Positions 1 through 5,559 of a DNA stretch of 6,282 nucleotides are shown in pieces (positions within the stretch are counted from its first letter, which is position 1; the number at the start of each line of letters is the position of its first letter). The stretch comes from Nitrospirota bacterium (GTDB lineage: Bacteria; Nitrospirota; Thermodesulfovibrionia; Thermodesulfovibrionales; JdFR-86): assembly GCA_030667205.1 (NCBI GenBank), contig DAOUWH010000105.1, positions 1 through 6,282 of the forward strand, read 5' to 3'. Position numbers and translations under genes: made by a program. A model generated the notes under the pieces. That model was not told where the DNA came from, did no database searches, and saw only the letters and a list, made by a program, of their open reading frames with translations.

Positions 1-748
1 GGTAGTGAAGCAGGGCGCCGGTCGCGACCGCGCCCAGACTCAGTAGCGTGAACGGCTTGATGAGGTTGTCCCAAAGGGCGATGGTTGAATCGTAGGACGG
101 GGCCGGAAGGCCGTATGTCATGCGGTCTTCCCTGATGGCGAACATCACGCCCAGCCCTTCAAGGTCGTTCTCGCCGTAGACGTTAAATCCGTCCGCCCTT
201 GCAAGGCCGATGAGCCCCGCGCGGCTTCCGAACTTTATGGCCCCCGTGGTGCAGACCTTTGCGCATGCGGGTGAAAGTCCGTTTGAGAGCCTGTCGGCGC
301 AGAGGTGGCATTTCGAGATCTTGCCGTTTTCGTCAAACCTCGGCACGTTGTAAGGACAGGCGGCAACGCAGAGCTTGCATGCGATGCATTTTTTCTTGTC
401 AAAGGCCACCGCACCTTCTTTGGTCCTGAAGATGGCCCCCGGCGCGGGACAGATGTCCATGCACCCGGCCTCGCCGCAGTGCATGCAGGCGCGCCTTACG
501 AACAGCCACTCGATGCCGATGTCCTTGGGCTTCTCGATGAAATGTATCTGGTTGTAGAGGTTGGGGGTAAGGTCGGGCGGATTTTCGTAGGTGCCGCTGT
601 TTCGGGTTCTGTCGCCGGGCAGCCTGTTCCACTGCTTGCAGGCCGTCTGGCAGCCTCTGCAGGCAATACACAGAGAAGGCGTGATCAGGAGGCCTTTTCT
701 TTTGCGTCCAACGGCGACGCCGCTCATTTTTTCTTTCTGGGTAGCCAT
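1..748 (-). CDS. fdnH: Formate dehydrogenase iron-sulfur (beta) subunit, FdnH type, partial at 3' end
   Basis: This subunit carries electrons from the catalytic alpha subunit to a membrane cytochrome b. The reading frame is open from the ATG at 746-748 to the window edge, giving 249 residues without a stop. Four ferredoxin-type cysteine clusters are visible: C27/C30/C33/C37, C88/C91/C96/C100, C121/C124/C127/C131 and C147/C150/C162/C166, the pattern of the four-[4Fe-4S] beta subunits. Residues from about 232 (PFTLLSLGAV...) begin a hydrophobic helix ending in GALLHY. This matches the single C-terminal membrane anchor of FdnH, so only a short tail is missing. There is no signal peptide. Family members are exported together with the twin-arginine alpha subunit, which fits. 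The start is fixed by an exceptionally strong ribosome binding site; a second in-frame ATG at codon 8 is less likely. Whether the partner is FdnI or another quinone-reactive subunit lies outside the window. Confidence 0.93.
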   Translation of the reverse strand, partial: MATQKEKMSGVAVGRKRKGLLITPSLCIACRGCQTACKQWNRLPGDRTRNSGTYENPPDLTPNLYNQIHFIEKPKDIGIEWLFVRRACMHCGEAGCMDICPAPGAIFRTKEGAVAFDKKKCIACKLCVAACPYNVPRFDENGKISKCHLCADRLSNGLSPACAKVCTTGAIKFGSRAGLIGLARADGFNVYGENDLEGLGVMFAIREDRMTYGLPAPSYDSTIALWDNLIKPFTLLSLGAVATGALLHY

Positions 749-752
749 ATCA

Positions 753-763
753 TCACCTCCTTA
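753..763 (-). promoter_or_regulatory. Very strong Shine-Dalgarno site for the beta subunit, overlapping the alpha stop codon
   Basis: The minus strand reads TAAGGAGGTGA, an 11-base perfect complement to the usual 3' end of bacterial 16S rRNA. Its first three bases are the TAA stop of the alpha subunit, and the beta ATG begins 4 bases after it. This decides the beta start and implies tight translational coupling of alpha and beta. Confidence 0.9.
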
Positions 764-3700
764 TGCCTTCTCTATGTTGACCATAAAGGCCTTTGTTTCG
801 GGTATCATCGTATTGGCGTCGCCGATTGTCGGTGTGAGCAGGTTCGAGCTGTCGAAGCCGCTTCCGTCCTCGGGGTACTGCCAGCCGAAGCACCACGGCA
901 GCCCTACCTGGTGGACCGTGGTGTCCATTATCCTGAAGGGCTTGAACCTGTTTGTGACAATGGCTATCGCCTTCACGGCGCCCCTTGCCGAGGAGACCTT
1001 GACCACGTCGCCGCCCTTGATGCCCTTTTCCTTTGCGAGCTCTAAGCTCATCTCGACGAAGTTCTGCGGTTGCATCTCAAGCTGCCAGGGCTCGTGCCGG
1101 GTGAGCACCCCTGTCTGCCAGTGCTCTGTCACGCGGTACGTGGTGGCGACATACGGGAATCGGGTGTCGCAGGAGTAGAACTTGTCAGCCGCCAGGTCGC
1201 CCGCCTCGCCCTTGAAGAAGAGCTTCGTGGCGGGGTTTATCCTGTGCTTCTTCGACATGGGGTTTTCCTGTATCGGGCACTCCAGGGGCTCGTAGTGTTC
1301 GGGGAAAGGCCCGTCCGCACGGCCCGGGCCGAAGATGTGCGCCACGCCGTGAGGCTTCATAATGAAGGCGAGCCTGGTCTTCTCCTTGTTCTCAAGAGGA
1401 GGCCATCCGCCGTCGGGCACGTCGCCCACCCACTTCTTGCCGTTCCAGAAGATGACGGGCCGCTTCGGGCTCCTTGGATTGCCCTTCTCGTCCACGGAGG
1501 CACGGTTGTAGATTATCCTCCTGTTTACGGGCCAGCACCACGACCACTCCGAGAAGAGCCCGATGCCCGTGGGGTCTTTCTTCGACCTCCTGGCCATCAT
1601 GTTGCCCTTTTCGGTGTAGGACGCGCTGTAGAGCCAGTTGCCCGAGGAAGTCCGGCCGTCGTCCTTGAGGTAGCCGAAGCTCGGCACGAGCGTCCCCTTC
1701 TTGTAGATCTTGCCCTTGTGTTCGGTGTCCTCGAGGAAGTAGCCGTTTATCTCCTTTGCAATGGCATGGGGGTCAACCTTGCGGACCTTGCCGTTTAAAT
1801 CCTTCTTGCCGTAGTTCCAGTCGAGCTTCGTAACGGGGGCGGGATAAGCGCCGCCCTCGGCTTCGTAGAGCTTCTTGACGCGGAAGAACAGCTCGTTGAT
1901 TATCTCGGAGTCCGGCAGCGCCTGGCCGGGCGGGTCGACGGCCTTGTACCTCCACTGGGCCCACCTTCCGGAGTTGGTGATGCTGCCCTCCTTCTCTATG
2001 GAGACCGCGCACGGAAGCTCGAAGACCTCCGTCTTGATGTTCGCCGGGTTTACGCCCGGGCCCATCCAGAACGAGCCCGTCTCGTTGTCAAAGAGGTTGA
2101 CGTTGACCATCCAGTCAAGCTTTGCCAGGGCCTCGCGCGTCTTGCCCGCGTTTGAGCCCGAGCAGGCGGGGTTCTGGCCCCACGCGAAGAAGCCCTGGAA
2201 CTTGCCCCTGAACATCTCGTCGAATAGCATCAGCCACGAGGCGTTCTGCCCGTCGTCGAGCTTGGGGAGCCAGCTGAAGCCGAAATCGTTGTCCTTTGTG
2301 GCGGCCGCCCCGTAGTGGGCCTTCAGGAGGCTCACGGAGTACTTGGGATAGTTGCCCCACCAGTTGGCGCTCATGGGCTCCTTGGTCTTCGGGGTCCACT
2401 TGTCGTTGTACTCCTTGAGGGTCTGGGTGGATGCCCTCGGGGTCTTGAGGTAGCCCGGCAGTATGTGGAAGAGCAGGCAGTGGTCCGTGGAGCCCTGCAC
2501 GTTTGACTCTCCCCTCAGGGCGTTTACGCCGCCGCCGGCTACGCCCATGTTGCCCAGCAGGAGCTGTATCATGGCCATGTTCCTGATTATCTGCGTGCCT
2601 ACGGTGTGCTGGGTCCAGCCCATGGCGTACATTATCGTGGCGGCCTTGCCTACCTGGCCGCTTGCGGCATAGGTCTTGTAAATCTCGAGGAGCTTGCCCT
2701 TAGGCGTGCCGGTAATCTTCGACACCAACTCGGGCGTGTAGCGGGAGGTATGCTTCTTAAGGAGCTGGAGCACGCACATGGGATCGCTCAGGGTCTTGTC
2801 CTTCTTTACGACCCCGTCTGCGTCGGTCTGGAAAGCCCATGCCTTCTTGTCGTACTTCCTGTTCTTCTCGTCGTAGCCCGAAAATATGCCGTCAAGGTCT
2901 CCGGGCATTTTGAAGTCCTTATTTACGAGGAACGGGGCGTTGGTGTAGTTCTTGATGTAGAAATCGTCGTAGAGCTTGTTTTTGATGATGTAGCGCACCA
3001 TGCCGTTCAGGAAGGCTATGTCGCTACCCGACCGTAAGGGGGCATAGATATCGGCCTTTGAAGACGTCCTTGTAAACCGCGGGTCGACGCTTATGAGCGT
3101 TGCGCCCTTTTCCTTGGCTTTCATCACCCACTTGAAGCTGATGGGGTGGTTTTCAGCGGCATTGCTTCCCATTATCAGAATGACATCGGCGTTTCTGATG
3201 TCAATCCAGTGGTTCGTCATTGCACCGCGACCGAACGACTCTGCCAGAGCCGCAACAGTAGCGGAGTGTCATATTCGGGCCTGGTGTTCGATGTATACGA
3301 GGCCCAGCGAGCGAAGCCACTTCTGAAGAATGTAGCACTCTTCGTTGTCCAGCGCCGCGCTTCCCACGTGGGCTATCCCGTCACAGCGGTTTACGACCTG
3401 GCCTTTTGCGTTCTTGGTTACAAAGGTTTTATCCCGGGTGTCCTTGATGCGCTTGGCGATCTCGTCCAGCGCCCAGTCCCATTCGACCTCCTCCCATTTC
3501 TTCGCGCCTGGCGCCCTGTAGCGCGGTTTAGTGATTCGCACCGGGTTGTTGGCGAGCTGGTAGAGCGAGGCGCCTTTGGAGCAAAGCGTGCCCTCGTTTA
3601 TCGGGTGGTCCGGGTCGCCCTCGGTGTTGATGACCTTACCGTTATGGGAGTGGACGATAAGGCCGCACCCCACAGCGCAGTAAGGACATATCGTGATGGT

Positions 3701-3826
3701 TTCTTTTGCGTACCTGATGGGCAGTGTCTGGGCATAGCTCTTTGCAGGGAGCAGGTCAACGGTAAGGGAACCCAGGACAGCCGACCCGACAGATAGTTTT
3801 AGAAAACTCCTCCGTGAAACATCCAT
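761..3826 (-). CDS. fdnG: Selenocysteine-containing formate dehydrogenase catalytic (alpha) subunit, FdnG type
   Basis: This enzyme oxidises formate to CO2 on a Mo- or W-bis-pterin centre, probably in the periplasm. Read through the in-frame TGA at 3269-3271, it has 1021 residues, close to E. coli FdnG (about 1015). The N-terminus has a twin-arginine signal (SRRSFLK, arginines at 5-6), a hydrophobic stretch and a likely cut after SYA near residue 32. A [4Fe-4S] site follows: C47, C50, C54, C82, then the conserved K84. Selenocysteine is residue 186 in the context ARI-U-HSAT, the FdnG active-site motif. The molybdopterin oxidoreductase core covers about 100-620, and the C-terminal dinucleotide-binding domain about the last 130 residues. 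The ATG at 3824-3826 is preferred because GGGGGA lies 7 bases before it. A GTG five codons upstream (3839-3841) is also open but has no clear binding site. Neighbouring tungstate uptake genes suggest W as the metal (inference). An ordinary nonsense mutation is very unlikely, because the frame and family similarity continue intact after the TGA. Confidence 0.95.
3238..3271 (-). promoter_or_regulatory. UGA selenocysteine codon with SECIS-like hairpin
   Basis: The TGA is at 3269-3271. Eleven bases after it begins a hairpin resembling the upper part of the E. coli fdhF/fdnG SECIS. On the RNA, ACU (3257-3259) pairs with AGU (3238-3240) and UGC (3252-3254) with GCA (3242-3244). A G-G mismatch and a bulged U at 3255 lie between the two stems, and the 7-base loop is GGCUCUG. 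The bulged U and the GG...UCU loop at this distance are the features SelB recognises in bacteria. The loop is one base longer than in fdhF. The fold was drawn by hand, not computed. Confidence 0.8.
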
Positions 3827-3833
3827 AAGCTTT

Positions 3834-3839
3834 TCCCCC
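3834..3839 (-). promoter_or_regulatory. Ribosome binding site that decides the alpha start
   Basis: GGGGGA lies 7 bases before the ATG at 3824-3826, a normal spacing. The competing GTG start overlaps this site and has only pyrimidine- and A-rich sequence before it, so the ATG is preferred. Confidence 0.7.
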
Positions 3840-3856
3840 ACTTACGGGTTAGGTGT

Positions 3857-3892
3857 TTAATACTGAAAGGAAAATCCGCTTAAAACATCCAT
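3857..3892 (-). CDS. Possible 11-residue leader peptide upstream of fdnG
   Basis: A short open frame encodes MDVLSGFSFQY and ends in TAA. It has a strong Shine-Dalgarno sequence (GGGGAGG at 3898-3904) 5 bases before its ATG, better than that of fdnG itself. Its first ten bases, ATGGATGTTT, are identical to the first ten of fdnG. It lies in the same frame, exactly 22 codons upstream, with two TAA stops between. It may be a regulatory leader peptide or the relic of a duplicated fdnG start. The peptide contains no cysteine and no run of a single amino acid, so a classical amino-acid attenuator is not indicated. Translation is inferred only from the binding site. Confidence 0.45.
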   Translation of the reverse strand: MDVLSGFSFQY

Positions 3893-3924
3893 AGGTTCCT
3901 CCCCTTATTGATGGGTTTAAGCGG
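3876..3924 (-). promoter_or_regulatory. Inverted repeat enclosing the leader-ORF start site (candidate regulatory RNA hairpin)
   Basis: CCGCTTAAA (3876-3884 on the plus strand) and TTTAAGCGG (3916-3924) are perfect 9-base complements. An inner CAT/ATG pairing (3886-3888 with 3911-3913) can extend the stem past small bulges. The remaining 22-base loop (3889-3910) holds the GGGGAGG ribosome binding site and the ATG of the small upstream ORF. In the RNA this would present, or when remodelled hide, that start site. No named riboswitch class is recognised here. Confidence 0.5.
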
Positions 3925-3931
3925 TTAGCAC

Positions 3932-3976
3932 GGACGCCCCCCCTATTTCTTTAATGGACGCCCCCCTATTTCTTTA
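3932..3976. repeat. Two-copy tandem repeat with 7-C and 6-C runs
   Basis: Copy one (3932-3953) and copy two (3956-3976) both read GGACG, a C run, then TATTTCTTTA. The copies differ only in C-run length, seven versus six, and repeat every 24 bases. On the transcribed strand these are G runs in the fdnG leader. The motif recalls the AAATAGGGG-type repeats left by REP-associated transposases in several bacterial groups, but no transposase is present in the window. It could equally be a double binding site. Confidence 0.75.
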
Positions 3977-3983
3977 TATGTAA

Positions 3984-4002
3984 ATACCGGTATTTCCGGT
4001 AT
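3984..4002. repeat. 19-base palindrome ATACCGG-TATTT-CCGGTAT
   Basis: Perfect 7-base arms flank a 5-base spacer. In RNA this forms a compact hairpin in the middle of the fdnG leader; on DNA it could be an operator. No U run follows on the minus strand, so it is not a typical intrinsic terminator. Confidence 0.7.
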
Positions 4003-4013
4003 CAAAAGAGGGA

Positions 4014-4029
4014 CTATACATACATATAG
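4014..4029. repeat. Short inverted repeat CTATA-N6-TATAG
   Basis: Five-base arms are separated by CATACA. The TATA-rich half-sites are loosely like those of ModE operators. In such AT-rich sequence a repeat this short could arise by chance. Confidence 0.3.
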
Positions 4030-4046
4030 CACATTGATTTCTAAAC

Positions 4047-4068
4047 TTATGTATTTATATGTACATAA
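4047..4068. promoter_or_regulatory. Palindrome TTATGTA-N8-TACATAA, candidate operator
   Basis: Perfect 7-base arms surround an 8-base spacer, at about +18 to +39 relative to the predicted fdnG transcription start. The TTAT...ATAA half-sites resemble those of molybdate/tungstate-responsive ModE-family operators (from memory of the E. coli modA operator). A bound repressor here would block the promoter or early elongation. No regulator gene is in the window, so its identity is inference. Confidence 0.45.
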
Positions 4069-4092
4069 ATTTTATTTATTGCCTTTGATTCC

Positions 4093-4121
4093 AAGATAAC
4101 AGAGAATGAGGCAATTGTCAA
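4093..4121 (-). promoter_or_regulatory. Sigma-70-type promoter for the formate dehydrogenase genes
   Basis: The minus strand has TTGACA (4116-4121, perfect -35), a 17-base spacer and TATCTT (4093-4098, five of six bases matching TATAAT at the conserved positions except one C and one terminal T difference). The predicted start is near 4086, about 260 bases before the fdnG ATG. It lies about 50 bases after the tupC stop, so fdnGH can be transcribed apart from tupABC. No convincing intrinsic terminator is seen between tupC and this promoter, so read-through from tup remains possible. Confidence 0.75.
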
Positions 4122-4171
4122 CGTCAATTTAGAGGCAGGAAAGAACCTAAAAACAAGGCTTTAGAAGACTC

Positions 4172-4822
4172 TCAACCCTCCATTATCAGGCCGTCCCTGA
4201 GATAAAGCACAACGTCCGCAAGCCTTCTTGCCTGGGCCTCGTTGTGCGTGGAGAGTATTATGCTGCGGGTGCCCTTCATTCCGAGGATAACCCCCTCAAT
4301 TGCCTGTGTATTTTCAATATCCACGGAGGCCGTGGGCTCGTCCAGAAAGAGCACTTCGGGCTCGTGGGCGATGGCCCTTGCCATGGCGAGTCTCTGGGCC
4401 TCGCCGCTTGAAAGTGTTAGGGCGTTCTGACGCTCCATCTCGCCGAGGCCTACAAGCGAGAGCGCCCCAAACGCACGCTCCCTGGCCTCATCCCCCCTTA
4501 TTCCCCTTATGCTGAGCCCGTAGGATGCGTTTTTCATGACAGAGGCGTTAAAAAGCCCAGTGCTGGAAAGCAGGAGGGTGATTCTCCTTCTCAGGGCGAT
4601 GTTGTGCTCAAGCGGCGCGGTGGTGCCGTCGGTGTATATGACCTCTCCCCTGTCTGCCGTCTCAAGGAGGCTCAGGACCCTCAGCAGGGTGGTCTTGCCC
4701 GAGCCGTTTGGGCCCATGAGGGCGTAGATGCGCTCGGGGTTAAAGGAGTAGTTGACGCCCCTGAGCACGTCATGGCCGCCGTAGGACTTCCAGATCCCCT
4801 CTACACTCACAGTCAGGCTCAC
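4172..4822 (-). CDS. tupC: Tungstate ABC transporter ATP-binding protein TupC
   Basis: This is the cytoplasmic ATPase that drives tungstate import through TupB. It has 216 residues, a single nucleotide-binding domain without the C-terminal regulatory domain of ModC-type proteins. Visible motifs are Walker A GPNGSGKTT (37-45), signature LSSGE (137-141), Walker B with catalytic glutamate LFLDEP (158-163), D-loop SVD (166-168) and switch histidine H193 in STHN. The Q-loop glutamine appears to be missing: in RRRITLLLSSTGLFNASV the usual Q position is S86. The signature is also LSSGE rather than LSGGQ. The start is GTG at 4820-4822, overlapping the tupB stop as GTGA, with GGGGGAGAGG just before it, so it is translationally coupled to tupB. 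Assignment as TupC rests mainly on the neighbouring tupA and tupB. Confidence 0.9.
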   Translation of the reverse strand: MSLTVSVEGIWKSYGGHDVLRGVNYSFNPERIYALMGPNGSGKTTLLRVLSLLETADRGEVIYTDGTTAPLEHNIALRRRITLLLSSTGLFNASVMKNASYGLSIRGIRGDEARERAFGALSLVGLGEMERQNALTLSSGEAQRLAMARAIAHEPEVLFLDEPTASVDIENTQAIEGVILGMKGTRSIILSTHNEAQARRLADVVLYLRDGLIMEG

Positions 4823-5517
4823 GGCCTCTCCCCCTTTCGCTGAAGATGGTAAAGCACGGAGTTTATTATGAGGCTGATTCCCAGGAGCACTATCCCAAGG
4901 GCGATGGCCAGCTCGAAGTCGCCCTTGTCGGCCTCAAGGGCGATGGTCGTGGTCATCACCCGCGTGTAGCCCCGGATGTTGCCCCCCACGATGAGCACCG
5001 CCCCGACCTCTGCCATGACCATACCGAGGGCGGCCATCACTGCCGACAATATCCCATACCTTGCTTCTTTGATAATCGTAAAGGCCCTCTGAGACGGCGT
5101 GGCCCCGAGCGTCCTTGCGGCGTCGCTTACGGCGGGGTCTACCCCCACTATGGCTGAATGGGAAATGGCGGTCACTATTGGAAGCGCAAGGAGGAACTGA
5201 GCGATAACCATCACATAGGGCGTATAAAGGAGTTCGAGTACCCCGAGGGGGCCGTTCATGGAAAAGATTATATAGACCGTAAGTCCCACAACGACGGGCG
5301 GCAGCCCCATAAAGGTGTTCATTATGCTGAGCACGACGCCCCTCAGGGGGAAGCGCTTAAGGGCCAGCGCGGAGGCAAGGGGCAGGGCAAAGAGCGTTGC
5401 CAGCGCTACGGCAGAGCCGGAGACCCCAAGCGACAGCGATATTATGCCGATGAGTTCGGAATCCGGGGAGACCAGAAGCAAAAGCGCCCTCTTAAGGGCA
5501 TCGGCCAGAAAATCCAT
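4819..5517 (-). CDS. tupB: Tungstate ABC transporter permease TupB
   Basis: This inner-membrane permease forms the tungstate channel with TupC. It has 232 residues with about five hydrophobic segments, near 22-52, 61-86, 98-118, 155-178 and 203-225. The EAA-type coupling motif is at 132-139 (DAARTLGA), where the ATPase docks. The stretch GGNIRGYTRVMTTTIALE (178-195) is characteristic of TupB-like permeases. The N-terminus MDFL...SPDSEL...LSLGVSG fits the family and supports the ATG at 5515-5517. That start has no recognisable Shine-Dalgarno sequence: the preceding 20 bases are U- and A-rich. Translation may therefore depend on coupling from upstream. The gene ends by overlapping tupC. Confidence 0.92.
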   Translation of the reverse strand: MDFLADALKRALLLLVSPDSELIGIISLSLGVSGSAVALATLFALPLASALALKRFPLRGVVLSIMNTFMGLPPVVVGLTVYIIFSMNGPLGVLELLYTPYVMVIAQFLLALPIVTAISHSAIVGVDPAVSDAARTLGATPSQRAFTIIKEARYGILSAVMAALGMVMAEVGAVLIVGGNIRGYTRVMTTTIALEADKGDFELAIALGIVLLGISLIINSVLYHLQRKGERP

Positions 5518-5518
5518 C

Positions 5519-5554
5519 TTAAAGATATACCATAAAGAGTTTAAAGATAGCCAT
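5519..5554 (-). CDS. Possible 11-residue coupling ORF between tupA and tupB
   Basis: Within the 42-base gap a frame reads MAIFKLFMVYL and stops (TAA) one base before the tupB ATG. A GGGAAG sequence directly precedes its ATG. Because tupB lacks its own binding site, ribosomes ending here could restart on tupB. The ATG also sits in a small 5-bp hairpin (AAGAT/ATCTT, 5544-5557). The ORF is short enough to be chance. Confidence 0.25.
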   Translation of the reverse strand: MAIFKLFMVYL

Positions 5555-5559
5555 CTTCC

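Noticed and set aside
3269..3271. fdnG as a pseudogene broken by a stop codon
   Set aside because: The stop is TGA at the exact selenocysteine site, followed by a SECIS-like hairpin and an intact family-typical frame.
305..3796. Long plus-strand open frames opposite fdnG and fdnH (for example 1070-1798 and 3146-3796)
   Set aside because: They lie antisense to strongly recognised genes, have unusual composition and no family resemblance, and are expected from GC-rich codon bias on the other strand.
3984..4002. The ATACCGG palindrome as a terminator or attenuator
   Set aside because: No U run follows it on the minus strand, so I list it only as a palindrome or hairpin.
3900..4070. CRISPR array or transposon in the repeat-rich intergenic region
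   Set aside because: There are only two repeat units with almost no spacer, no cas or transposase gene, and no target-site duplication flanking a defined element.
4123..4171. Intrinsic terminator after tupC
   Set aside because: The only pairing seen (CTAAA with TTTAG) is a 5-bp AT-rich stem whose U-rich stretch falls in the loop rather than after the stem; too weak to call.
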